Shown: piece after piece, positions 25,728-34,589 of the stretch
How the letters are laid out: every line of letters starts with the position of its first letter
Numbering within the stretch: the stretch's first letter is position 1
Source: SIG598 sp045605025
Lineage (GTDB): Bacteria; Bacillota; Clostridia; Oscillospirales; Acutalibacteraceae
Direction of reading: 5' to 3'
DNA: 58,764 bases
NCBI GenBank assembly: GCA_045605025.1
Contig: JAZUPE010000097.1
Location: forward strand, 1-58,764
The notes under the pieces: model-generated
The model's database searches: none
Told to the model about the DNA's origin: nothing
What the model saw: only the letters and a program-made list of their open reading frames with translations
Position numbers and translations under genes: made by a program

Positions 25728-26699
25728 TCATTCGCTCACAGCGATATCATTTTCATCTGTTTTTTCTCTTGAAAAAGGAAACTGCGCAAGCACCGAAGCA
25801 CCCAGCATCAGCGCGCAGCCCACAAGTTCTCTCGGAGTGAACCCGTCGCCAAGCAGAATATATCCTGTCAGCGCCGCAAATACCGATTCGAGGCTCATGA
25901 TGAGCGATGCGGCAGCGGGGGGCGTGTCACGTTGACCGAGAGGCTGCAGTGTATAGGCAATTCCGCAGGAGAACACGCCGACATACAGTACCGGCAGCAG
26001 CACGCCTTCAATAGCTCTCTTATCCAGAACCGGCTCATTAAGGAACGGCGTTGCCGAACCGGTTGCCATGCCGATAATCATGGGCACGGAAGAAATTACC
26101 GCGCAGACAAGGAACTCCATGCACACCATACGGAAACAATCCACATCCGACGCAAAATGGTCAATTGCCAGAATCTGAATCGCCCAGAAAACGATAGACA
26201 CCAGCAGGATAATATCCCCGCCGGATATGGTCAGTTTTTCCGTAACACACAGCAAATACATTCCAACCACGCCGAGCACAACAGCAATCCAGACATTCAG
26301 ACCGCACTTTTTACCGAGAAAAAGCCCAAGAAGCGGTACGGTAATGATGTACATACCCGTAATCATACCCGCCTTGCCTGCAGTGGTGTATATTATGCCG
26401 ATCTGCTGCATGGTAGTCGGAATAATCAACGCTAGTCCCGCTATCATGCCCGCGATCCAGGAGCGTCTGTTCATGGTTTTGACTGCTTCAGCATCGCGTT
26501 CAGGATTTCGGCGAAAAGCAATCCTGTCGCTGACAAGTATTATCGGCAGCAGTGTAAGCGCACCGACAAAATAGCGCAGAGCGTTGAAAGTGTAAGGTCC
26601 GACGTAGTTCATTCCAACGTCCTGTGCCACAAACGCGGAACCCCATATCGCCGCTCCGATGAGCAGCATCAGGCTTCCGCGCAAGGATTTACCGTTCAT
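25728..26699 (-). CDS. EamA/DMT-family permease
   Basis: This 323-residue protein has ten predicted helices in two EamA repeats of five. The first begins LMLLIGAAIWGSAFVAQDVG (about 9-28) and the second includes DIILLVSIVFWAIQILAIDH. The conserved Pro/Gly helix PPAAASLIMSLESVFAALTG comes near the end. Members export or import metabolites such as amino acids; the substrate is unknown. The ATG at 26699 has AAGAGGT 7 bases upstream. It follows the cyclase gene by 22 bases, so co-transcription is likely. Confidence 0.9.
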   Translation of the reverse strand: MNGKSLRGSLMLLIGAAIWGSAFVAQDVGMNYVGPYTFNALRYFVGALTLLPIILVSDRIAFRRNPERDAEAVKTMNRRSWIAGMIAGLALIIPTTMQQIGIIYTTAGKAGMITGMYIITVPLLGLFLGKKCGLNVWIAVVLGVVGMYLLCVTEKLTISGGDIILLVSIVFWAIQILAIDHFASDVDCFRMVCMEFLVCAVISSVPMIIGMATGSATPFLNEPVLDKRAIEGVLLPVLYVGVFSCGIAYTLQPLGQRDTPPAAASLIMSLESVFAALTGYILLGDGFTPRELVGCALMLGASVLAQFPFSREKTDENDIAVSE

Positions 26700-26721
26700 T
26701 GATCTACCTCTTCCAAAGAAT

Positions 26722-27327
26722 TTATTGTGCGTCGGCTTTAACCATAAGCAGGGCTCTGCATGGAGCACCCTCACACCCGGACAGTTTAAGCGGCTGTGCC
26801 ATAAGGAATGCTTCTCCATCTGGAGCGGCGCTCAGATCAAGCCCCTCAAGGATTCCAACATTAGCACCAAGCAGAATAACATGAACCGGCACCGGATCAC
26901 CCGGCACACCGATGGCGTTGCGCTCAACGCCAACCATGATAATGCCGCGGTCAACGATGGCTCTCGCAGCCCCCTCGCTGACAGTGACGTCCCCTTTGAT
27001 TATCAGTCTGCGGCAACTCCCGGGTAGCGCAAATATATCCTCTGCACAGATGGTATCCTCATAGGTACGTACCAGACATTCACCCACAAACAATTCAGGA
27101 GGGCACTGAGCCACATCTCCGCCGTCGCGAATGAAGTGAAGAGGTGCATCCACGTGAGTACCGTTGTGCACGCACATGGTCAGCTCGGTAAGATTGTAGT
27201 CCTCTCCCCTATCCATGCTGTGGGCAAGGCGCATACGAGGACAGAGGTCGCCCGGTTCCTTTGAGATGTTCTCAAGAGTGCGTGAAATATCGATAAGTCT
27301 GAGACCTGAAGTGTCAAATAAACTCAC
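26722..27327 (-). CDS. Cyclase/arylformamidase-like metal hydrolase
   Basis: This 201-residue protein of the cyclase family (KynB-like) carries the metal-binding motif HNGTHVDAPLHF (about 53-64) and the opening LIDISRTLENISKEPGD. Related enzymes hydrolyse N-formylkynurenine, isatin or other small amides or lactones. No tryptophan-degradation gene is present, so the substrate is open. Its start overlaps the aroC stop by 4 bases. Confidence 0.85.
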   Translation of the reverse strand: MSLFDTSGLRLIDISRTLENISKEPGDLCPRMRLAHSMDRGEDYNLTELTMCVHNGTHVDAPLHFIRDGGDVAQCPPELFVGECLVRTYEDTICAEDIFALPGSCRRLIIKGDVTVSEGAARAIVDRGIIMVGVERNAIGVPGDPVPVHVILLGANVGILEGLDLSAAPDGEAFLMAQPLKLSGCEGAPCRALLMVKADAQ

Positions 27328-28412
27328 AGCTTGCCTACCTCTTTCATCAGATCGGCAATACCGATGGCCACCGCGGCTTCAACTGCGGGCAGCGCGCGCG
27401 GCACGATGCAGGGATCGTGTCTGCCGTTGATGGCAAGAATCGCGTCACGCTTCTCACGCAGGTCAACGGTATGCTGTTTGGAGGCAATTGACGGTGTCGG
27501 CTTGATCGCGGCACGCAGCACGATAGGCATACCGCTGCTGATTCCGCCAAGAATTCCTCCGCTGTTGTTCTGTGTAGTAACTACCTTATCATGTTCAATG
27601 GTAAAGGGATCGTTGCATTCGCTACCGCGCATTCTTGTAACATTGAAGCCTGCACCGAACTCCACTCCCTTAACCGCAGGAACGCCGAAAACAATAGAAG
27701 AAAGCACATTCTCCACACCGCCGAACATGGGCGAACCCACACCTGCCGGCACACCAACTGCGGCAACTTCCACAATGCCGCCAACACTGTCGCCGTCGGA
27801 GTGTGCCTCCTCAACCAGCGCGCGCATCTGCCCTTCCATTGTGGGATTGTTAAGCGGAAAATGAGACTGGGTAAGTCGTCTCAGATCCTCCGGGCGCACT
27901 CGCAGCATATCAAACGGACGGTCATAAAGATTGCCGATTGCATAGATATGACCGCCAATGGTAACTCCGCGACGGGCAAGAATCTGCTTGCACACCGCAC
28001 CGGCAAAGGTAAGCGGTGCAGTCAGACGTCCGCTGAAATGTCCACCGCCGCGAACATCGTTATATCCGTTGTATCTTACCGCACCGGTGTAATCAGCATG
28101 ACCGGGTCTGGGCAGGCGGGACATACGTTCGTAATCAACCGAACGGGTGTTTGCGTTCTCTATTACTGCGCACAGTGGGGCACCAGTGGTGGTATCCTCA
28201 AGGATACCGGAGCAAATCTCCGGTATATCGCTTTCTCTGCGCGGTGTTGAAGTAGGGTCGTTGCCGGGTGCGCGGCGGTTCATCTCAGTCTGCAGCGCGT
28301 CAATATCCAACTGCTCACCTGCGGGAAGTCCGTCTATTACCACGCCGATACCCATTCCGTGACTTTCACCGAAAATGGAGATTTTAATATTGTTGCCAAA
28401 TGTCGAAGCCAT
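27324..28412 (-). CDS. aroC: Chorismate synthase
   Basis: This 362-residue enzyme makes chorismate from EPSP using reduced FMN, the last step of the shikimate pathway. Signatures are GESHGMGIGVVIDGLPAG (about 14-31), RLPRPGHADYTGAVRY (about 99-114), RGGGHFSGRLTAPL and GGISSGMPIVLRAAIKPTPS. All look intact. It lies 27 bases after the aroB homologue, and is followed by the cyclase and EamA genes. Confidence 0.95.
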   Translation of the reverse strand: MASTFGNNIKISIFGESHGMGIGVVIDGLPAGEQLDIDALQTEMNRRAPGNDPTSTPRRESDIPEICSGILEDTTTGAPLCAVIENANTRSVDYERMSRLPRPGHADYTGAVRYNGYNDVRGGGHFSGRLTAPLTFAGAVCKQILARRGVTIGGHIYAIGNLYDRPFDMLRVRPEDLRRLTQSHFPLNNPTMEGQMRALVEEAHSDGDSVGGIVEVAAVGVPAGVGSPMFGGVENVLSSIVFGVPAVKGVEFGAGFNVTRMRGSECNDPFTIEHDKVVTTQNNSGGILGGISSGMPIVLRAAIKPTPSIASKQHTVDLREKRDAILAINGRHDPCIVPRALPAVEAAVAIGIADLMKEVGKL

Positions 28413-28438
28413 TGCTTGAATCCTCCGGATTAATTTGC

Positions 28439-29509
28439 TTATTTTGCCCAGTCAGGAAGGGAACCGATAAAGAAATTTCTCAGTTCTACAACATTCATGC
28501 GGTACAGATAGCCGTCGCCGACCGATTTGATAACAGGCAGCGTCATGGTACTTCCGGTTATGTATCTGTCCTGAGCAACCGCCTTAAGCAGACGCTCGGC
28601 AGGTATATTTGTAGAGACAGGAAGACCATGCTTCCTGACAATCTCTTCCACTCTCTCAGTCGTTCCAACCTGAGAAATGCCAGCACGCTCACTGGCAGCA
28701 CAGGTAATGACCATAGCCGCAGCAAGGGCTTCACCGTGATCAAGGCTGTATCCACTCACCTCTTCAATGGCGTGCGACATCAGACTGCCGAAGTACAGCA
28801 GCGATCTGTGAACAGAAACACGTTCATCTTTGCCGATAAGCTTGATTCTGGTGGAAATGGCCTTCACGACAAGTTTTTCCATGTCGCTCTGGGCTACGTC
28901 AAGTTCTTCAATCAGTTTATCAGAAACCACACAGCCCATTCTTATGATCTCCGCGGCACCATTACGTGCGCTGCGCTTATTCTGTGTTTCCAGAACCGCA
29001 GTATCACACAACACCAGAGACGGCAGCCATCTTACGCCAAGAACTCTGCGTTCTTCCGCAAGATCGACATTGTTCAGATTTCCCACAGTCCTGGCAACCT
29101 GAGCAAGCATTGTCGTAGGCACGGAAATAAACGGAGAGCCTCCAAGGAATAAAGCCGCGGCCATTCCTGCTATATCGCAGACATCCACGCCGCCAAGCGC
29201 AACAAAGAAGTCACCTTTCTTCATTCCCGCCTTGGCTGCCTCAGAGCAGATTTCCGAAACCGTATTCAGCCTTTTCACGGTATCGACCGGTTTAAGCGTA
29301 TAATTAACCACAGTATATCCTGCAAGCTTGAACGACATCACTACATCAGGCAGATAAATATCACTGACGCTGCTGTCACTAACAATCACAACAATAGAGG
29401 CATCCTTGGTCGCCGGCAGCGCACGGGCGCATTTGCCAAGTGTCTTGAGTAAACCGCTGCCAACTGTAATGTCATAACCGTCGCCTAAATTGACTCGTAT
29501 GGTCTTCAT
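28439..29509 (-). CDS. AroB-like 3-dehydroquinate synthase homologue with altered active site
   Basis: This 356-residue protein has the DHQ synthase fold throughout: the NAD-binding segment (FFVALGGVDVCDIAGMAAAL), PTTMLAQV, AAEIIRMG, SHAIEEVSGYSLDHGEAL. However, key residues of AroB differ. The QVDSSVGGKT motif reads QVARTVGNLN, losing the Asp and Lys. The LNFGHTFGHAIE motif reads LYFGSLMSHAIE, replacing the usual Asn and the zinc-ligand His. The GKN and IK positions also differ. The Glu and the last His ligand remain. It may be inactive as DHQ synthase or have another role. The ATG at 29509 follows AAGAGGT; longer starts would run into the promoter. It lies next to aroC. Confidence 0.8.
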   Translation of the reverse strand: MKTIRVNLGDGYDITVGSGLLKTLGKCARALPATKDASIVVIVSDSSVSDIYLPDVVMSFKLAGYTVVNYTLKPVDTVKRLNTVSEICSEAAKAGMKKGDFFVALGGVDVCDIAGMAAALFLGGSPFISVPTTMLAQVARTVGNLNNVDLAEERRVLGVRWLPSLVLCDTAVLETQNKRSARNGAAEIIRMGCVVSDKLIEELDVAQSDMEKLVVKAISTRIKLIGKDERVSVHRSLLYFGSLMSHAIEEVSGYSLDHGEALAAAMVITCAASERAGISQVGTTERVEEIVRKHGLPVSTNIPAERLLKAVAQDRYITGSTMTLPVIKSVGDGYLYRMNVVELRNFFIGSLPDWAK

Positions 29510-29555
29510 CAATACAAACCTCTTTTCTTCCTTCAGTATTCTGACTATGGCGTAT

Positions 29556-29564
29556 ATTATATCA
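29556..29564 (-). promoter_or_regulatory. Possible extended -10 promoter for the aroB-like gene
   Basis: On the minus strand TGATATAAT lies 47 bases before the start codon. There is no good -35, as allowed for an extended -10 promoter. Confidence 0.45.
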
Positions 29565-29629
29565 TATCTGTTCGGCAAATGGAATACATTGTTGCAAAGC
29601 TAATCCTTCAAAATGCACCTTTCGACAAT

Positions 29630-29676
29630 GCAAAACAATTACCGCCGGCTCTGAAAACACAGAACCGGCGGCGAGA
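29630..29676 (-). terminator. Terminator after the YYYDEYG-repeat gene
   Basis: CCGCCGGCTCTG (29642-29653) pairs with CAGAACCGGCGG with one bulged position. On the minus strand it is followed by TAATTGTTTTG. Confidence 0.75.
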
Positions 29677-29722
29677 CTGGTGATGCTATTTACGTTGCTG
29701 AGAAAGCACTGCAACATCAGAC

Positions 29723-31762
29723 TTAGCTATGGTCAGCACCCAGATATTTAATGAGAGGAATAACGCTTGCACGGAAGCGCATGTATTTGCGGGAGTTCCT
29801 GAGAATCTTCTTTCTGCGCACCTTGCGTATTGTGAGCGTAACTTTTCCGTTCTTTCTGCGTTCACGGCGACGCTCAAGAACGCGCTGTTTTTCCTCTTCC
29901 TGACGCTTCTTTTCTTCCTCTTCCTTGACCTTTTGCATATATTCTTCATAATGCTCGTCACGGGGAAGAACTATAACGCCTTCGTCCTCGTAGGAGTATT
30001 CCTCCTCCTCGACCGCATAATTCTGCTTCTTAGCGGCAGAGGCATTTGAACCGCTTACAGACGCAGAACCGCCGTAGTCGCGGGAGTAACGTGCTTCGTA
30101 CTCCTCCTGATCAATGTCGTCAAAGTCATGTACAACGATAACTCCGGTATCAATTTCATCCGGCGAAGAATCATCTTCATCAACCTGATAATCATATCTG
30201 GCTGAGGTCGAAGAACTGCGTGCCGCAGGAGCGGCGAAGGATTCTTCATCACCGTAATCGGGATTGTAGTCATCATCGACAATGATAGGAACCGCTTCCA
30301 TATCTGCCGGCGAGTAATCGTCATCATCCTCACCGGTAATCGGCTTAGGCGGCGCGGCAGGCACGCTGGGCTTCCTGCCGCTGTTGGCACGCAGAGAAAC
30401 CACATCGCGCTCGGAATCGTTCAGAATGTCGTTCTCTTCATCATAAGCGATGGAAACCGGTACGTATTCTTCGTCGAAATCCTGCTTGCGTGAAGGCATC
30501 GCAACCGGAGCCGCAGTGCGCTTACTGGGATCGACAGGAGCCGCGGGCATTTTGCTCTTCTTTTCCGGAGCCCCCGGAGCTGCCTTAGCGGCACCATCGG
30601 GTCTGCGGCGTGCGGGATCTCCACCCTGAGGAGCGCCCGGACGCTTGCGACGTGCAGGGTCTTCCCTGCGGGGATCCTGTCCCGCAGGAGGACGGCGTCT
30701 TACGGGATTGCCGTACTCATCGTAGTATACTCTCTCTTTGGGATAAGGCGGTTCACGACGGCGCACCGGCTCACCGTATTCATCGTAGTAATATCCTCCG
30801 CCGTAATAGGGATCATAGGGCGGCGGGCGGCGAATCGGACGACCATATTCGTCGTAATAATACGCTCCGCCGTAGTACGGAGCATAGGGTGGCGGACGGC
30901 GTTTTTTTGCGCCCTGCTGTGCTCTGGGATCTCGAGGATCACGCAGACCTTCGCCGGCAGGAGGACGCTTCTTGCCCTTTGTTCCCTGCGGGGGACGCTT
31001 TCCGGGCGGGCGCTGTCTGGAACGATCTCCTTCTCTTTGAGGCTGATCTTCAGGACGTTTACGGCGCTTTTCCTTGCCAGGTTCTTCACTTTCGACAGCG
31101 GATTCAGTCTTCTGTTCAGAATCTGCGGGATCTCCGTCCTCTGCCTCCATGGCTCTCATTCTGATCTCAACGTCATTGAGTTCATCATCAAGTATGCTGG
31201 ACATATCTTCCTCCTCCCGCTGCACGAGAGCAGCATCCTGAGTGTCGTCACTCTGAACCACTACCGGTACATCCTCAACGGGATCAGCATCAACGGCCTC
31301 TTTGACCGCGACTTCCTTTTTGTGCGCAGGAACATCAGCCGCTGATCCTGCACGATTGGCTACACCGCTTGAAGCAAAACGATTCAGTCTTTCTCTTTTA
31401 TTTTCTTCGTCAGCAATGAGATCAAAAATCTTGTCGATCTCTCTTTTATCTACACTCGTGTATGGATAGCGTTCGTTTCTTACCCTCTGCTCATGCATTC
31501 TGCGCCTTGAACGGGACACCAGAACAAGCAAAGCGATAAGGCAGACAAACACAGTGATCTCGCAGACGATCGCCATTGTGGGGGCTTTGTTCAAAAAGCT
31601 TATGACACATAACGCACCGACCGCAATCAGTCCGATTGCAAAAACAAAAGAAGCCACAGAATAAATTCTATCCACGCTTGCGGCAGCGCGGGCTTTCTGT
31701 TCTTCTTCCGTCAACGATCTTTTGTATTCAAGACCGGTGGTATTGTCCTTGCGAACAGCCAA
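29723..31762 (-). CDS. Two-helix membrane protein with proline/arginine-rich and YYYDEYG repeats
   Basis: This 679-residue protein has two helices (about 34-58 and 62-83). A charged, disordered stretch follows (about 100-240), then a Pro/Arg/Gly-rich segment (about 240-410). Within it three imperfect repeats read like YYYDEYGRPIRRPPPY, YYYDEYGEPVRRREPPY and VYYDEYGNPVRRRPP. A second acidic stretch (430-600) contains spaced IIVDDDYN- and VIVVHDF-like short motifs, and the C-terminus is strongly basic (RRRERRKNGKVTLTIRKVRR). The TTG at 31762 is the likely start, 7 bases after GGGGGAGGTG. I recognise no family. Position directly downstream of mrdA suggests a role at the envelope, but only as inference. 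Confidence 0.75.
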   Translation of the reverse strand: MAVRKDNTTGLEYKRSLTEEEQKARAAASVDRIYSVASFVFAIGLIAVGALCVISFLNKAPTMAIVCEITVFVCLIALLVLVSRSRRRMHEQRVRNERYPYTSVDKREIDKIFDLIADEENKRERLNRFASSGVANRAGSAADVPAHKKEVAVKEAVDADPVEDVPVVVQSDDTQDAALVQREEEDMSSILDDELNDVEIRMRAMEAEDGDPADSEQKTESAVESEEPGKEKRRKRPEDQPQREGDRSRQRPPGKRPPQGTKGKKRPPAGEGLRDPRDPRAQQGAKKRRPPPYAPYYGGAYYYDEYGRPIRRPPPYDPYYGGGYYYDEYGEPVRRREPPYPKERVYYDEYGNPVRRRPPAGQDPRREDPARRKRPGAPQGGDPARRRPDGAAKAAPGAPEKKSKMPAAPVDPSKRTAAPVAMPSRKQDFDEEYVPVSIAYDEENDILNDSERDVVSLRANSGRKPSVPAAPPKPITGEDDDDYSPADMEAVPIIVDDDYNPDYGDEESFAAPAARSSSTSARYDYQVDEDDSSPDEIDTGVIVVHDFDDIDQEEYEARYSRDYGGSASVSGSNASAAKKQNYAVEEEEYSYEDEGVIVLPRDEHYEEYMQKVKEEEEKKRQEEEKQRVLERRRERRKNGKVTLTIRKVRRKKILRNSRKYMRFRASVIPLIKYLGADHS

Positions 31763-31837
31763 GAGACACACCTCCCCCAATTTAACAATTATTGTACATA
31801 ATATGTTACAATATCCACTTTATTTTGTCAAGGCAAA

Positions 31838-31871
31838 CATCGGTCGGGCGCTCAAAAAGCACCCGACCGAT
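31838..31871 (-). terminator. Hairpin after mrdA
   Basis: ATCGGTCGGGCGCT pairs with AGCACCCGACCGAT around a short loop, 32 bases beyond the mrdA stop. The T tract on the minus strand is weak, so it may be a stabilising hairpin or an attenuator before the next gene. Confidence 0.6.
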
Positions 31872-31902
31872 AGTTGATCTGAAACATATTCTCGCCGAGG
31901 TC

Positions 31903-33999
31903 CTATTTAACCAGTTCTCCTTCTTCAAGAACCAGATACCCGGCAGTCTTGTCCGAATAGAAATAATAGTCAAATATATCGCGTGCAACCTGAGCCATGC
32001 TGCTGCCGTAACCGCAGCGTTCACCGACAATAGCAACACCGATTTCCGGCTCATCGTATGGCGCAAAGGCGATAAACAGTGCATTCGCTGTGGCTTCTTC
32101 AGTGGTATCAGCCGTACCGGTCTTGCCGCCGACAGGCACCTTGTAGTCACCCAGAACCTCACCGGCGGTACCGTCCTCGGCCACCGCGCGCATGCCTTCC
32201 TTAACGATGTTTATCATGACCGTGTCAACATTGAGCTCGTTGTAGACCACAGGATTTTCGCTGGTGTCTTCAACGACAGTCTCTTCCATGTCGTATGTCT
32301 TGACCGTCTTGATAATTCTTGCCTCATATCGCGTTCCGCCGTTGGCAATAGTGGAAATGTAGGCACAGAGCTGCATGGGCGTGAACTTGTTATCGTTCTG
32401 TCCGATGGCAGCGGTCAGGGTATCAGCTTCGTACCAGCCCATTTCACGTGACTCGCGGTTTTCACGACCTGCAAGAACACCCTTGGCCTCGCCCATACCG
32501 ATACCGGTAGCAACACCCAGACCCAGCTGCTTGCAGTAGTCGTTCATTCTGGTGATTCCCAGACGATAGCCTGTGGCATAGAAGAAAATATTGCAGGACA
32601 CTCCGATGGCTTCTACAACATCGCAGGTGCCGTGTTCATGCAGACAGTACAGTGTAAAGTCCTGATACTTGTCAAGTGTGAACTCGCCGTATCCCGCTCT
32701 TCCCTTCGGAGTAGAGTCCACACAGGCAAATGTAGAAGAAGAATTAATCCCGTGTTCCGGATCATCCTTACCAACCTGCAGACCGGCAAGGGCAATAGCT
32801 GGCTTGAAAGTGGAACCGGGAGCATAGGTACCGTTGAGCACACGGTTGAACAGCGGAGCCGACTTATCGGCAAGCATCGCGCTGTACTGCTCGTTGTAAT
32901 TTGCCAGATCAAAGGACGGATAAGTCACCGCCGCAAGCACCTCAAATGTGCGAACATTCATTACAACCAGCGCGCCTGCATCAGCGTCAATACCGCTCTT
33001 GGGACCACCGGTGGATGATATCTTGTGTATCAGGTTTCCAATTGAATCCTGTGCCACTTTCTGAAGCTTGGAGTCAATGGTCAGAACAACCGTGTTTCCA
33101 GGCGTGGCGTCTCTTGTGATTTCTTCATAAACTATTTCACCAGTATCATCACGCTGCACCTTTCGTACACCATTGGTTCCCTTGAGGTAGCTTTCGTAGG
33201 TCTTTTCAATACCGAACTTACCGATGGTTGCATTGATGCTGTAACCCTGAGCTTTGAGTTCTTCGTACTCTTCAGCGAAAATAGGGCCGGTGTTGCCGAT
33301 AAGATGAGGGGCGATTGTTCCGTCGGTATACTCACGAATGGGAACAACCTGAATTTCAACACCCTTGAGCAGTTCACTGTTCTCCGCGACTTTTTCGACA
33401 GTTTCCAGAGAAACGTCCTCGGCAAAGATATATGGATTGGAGCTGGAGAACTCCATCAGTTCCATATTGAGTCGCACGCCCATGATTACGCGCGCCACCT
33501 CAGGACTCTGATTGGTAAGCTCATACTCCTCATACATTGTATCAAGGCAGTTCTGCGCGGTTGCGTAAGACTGGAGATTCAGCTCTGCTTTCATATCCGC
33601 GATAGCCGATTCCATGCCGTCGATATATCCGGCATAACCGGATTCATTAATCACTATCGGACAGTTATCTATCCATTCTTCCCCATCCTCCGCGAGAATA
33701 CGGGTCAGTTTCCAGATGGTATCGTTCCATCGTTCGCGATCCATCTCGGCACGATTGAACATGATGCTGTAACCCATTCTATTCTGGGCAATAGCACGAC
33801 CGTATCTGTCAACAATCTCGCCTCTGGCAGCAGTGATGCCCAGCGAGGTGGCAGTATATTTAATTGCCTGAGATTTATACTGATCGCCGTTTACAAGCTG
33901 CTGGCGCATCAGAATAATCTCAAACGCTATCATGACTACGATTACAACGCTCATCAGGATAGCAAAGCGTCTGAAGTATTCTTTATTGTTTTCTTTCAT
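31903..33999 (-). CDS. mrdA: Penicillin-binding protein 2, elongation transpeptidase
   Basis: This 698-residue class B PBP cross-links lateral-wall peptidoglycan in the elongasome. A single N-terminal helix (about 10-30) anchors it. The dimerisation domain spans about 55-300 and the transpeptidase domain follows: active serine in STFK (396-399), SCN (468-470) and KTG (626-628). The ITAARGEIVDRYGR start of the pedestal domain is typical. It is the last gene of the mre cluster; mreD lies 36 bases upstream. Confidence 0.94.
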   Translation of the reverse strand: MKENNKEYFRRFAILMSVVIVVMIAFEIILMRQQLVNGDQYKSQAIKYTATSLGITAARGEIVDRYGRAIAQNRMGYSIMFNRAEMDRERWNDTIWKLTRILAEDGEEWIDNCPIVINESGYAGYIDGMESAIADMKAELNLQSYATAQNCLDTMYEEYELTNQSPEVARVIMGVRLNMELMEFSSSNPYIFAEDVSLETVEKVAENSELLKGVEIQVVPIREYTDGTIAPHLIGNTGPIFAEEYEELKAQGYSINATIGKFGIEKTYESYLKGTNGVRKVQRDDTGEIVYEEITRDATPGNTVVLTIDSKLQKVAQDSIGNLIHKISSTGGPKSGIDADAGALVVMNVRTFEVLAAVTYPSFDLANYNEQYSAMLADKSAPLFNRVLNGTYAPGSTFKPAIALAGLQVGKDDPEHGINSSSTFACVDSTPKGRAGYGEFTLDKYQDFTLYCLHEHGTCDVVEAIGVSCNIFFYATGYRLGITRMNDYCKQLGLGVATGIGMGEAKGVLAGRENRESREMGWYEADTLTAAIGQNDNKFTPMQLCAYISTIANGGTRYEARIIKTVKTYDMEETVVEDTSENPVVYNELNVDTVMINIVKEGMRAVAEDGTAGEVLGDYKVPVGGKTGTADTTEEATANALFIAFAPYDEPEIGVAIVGERCGYGSSMAQVARDIFDYYFYSDKTAGYLVLEEGELVK

Positions 34000-34035
34000 A
34001 AATGTTTATCCCTGAATAGCTGCGAGGTTTTTCCG

Positions 34036-34551
34036 TCAGTCCTCCACAGTAAGATGGGTAGCGACGGAACGGTTGAAGAAAAACGCGATCGGCATAGTGA
34101 CCGCGGTGTAGATGACCTGCGGAAGCATAAACGCATAAAGATTATACCAGATCTTCGGATCGCTCCACAGAACATAGAAGAAAAACCAGCGAACCAGCCC
34201 GAGTACCAGCAGTCCGCAAACACCCAGCACCATCGCTGATACAATATTATTTCTCATAAGATAGACAACCATTGCGCCGCACACGTAGCAGATTATCATC
34301 AACATAAGTCCGTTGAATCCGAAAACGCCGCCCGCGCTCATATCCATGAGCAGACCGGCAGCCAGTCCGATCCACGTTCCGGCTCCTTCGCCTTCAAACA
34401 TGGCAATACTGATAGCTGTGACAACCAGCAGCAATGGTTTTACCCCCAAGAAGCTCGGAAGCAAATTGGGGGTGGTCTGTATGATGTACACTATAAAAAG
34501 CTCAAGGGCATAAGCCAGCCATTTGATGCGAGGGTTAATCCAGTTTTTCAT
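34036..34551 (-). CDS. mreD: Rod shape-determining protein MreD
   Basis: This 171-residue, highly hydrophobic protein has five helices. FGFNGLMLMIICYVCGAMVV is typical of the family, whose members are short and poorly conserved. Position between mreC and mrdA is the main support. It helps position MreC and PBP2 at the membrane. Confidence 0.9.
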   Translation of the reverse strand: MKNWINPRIKWLAYALELFIVYIIQTTPNLLPSFLGVKPLLLVVTAISIAMFEGEGAGTWIGLAAGLLMDMSAGGVFGFNGLMLMIICYVCGAMVVYLMRNNIVSAMVLGVCGLLVLGLVRWFFFYVLWSDPKIWYNLYAFMLPQVIYTAVTMPIAFFFNRSVATHLTVED

Positions 34552-34589
34552 TTCTCCTCCAGTCGAGGCGAAGTAATAAAATGCAATAA

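Noticed and set aside
30700..30900. CRISPR-like or satellite repeat
   Set aside because: The periodicity is the imperfect coding repeat YYYDEYG; units diverge in sequence and there are no spacers.
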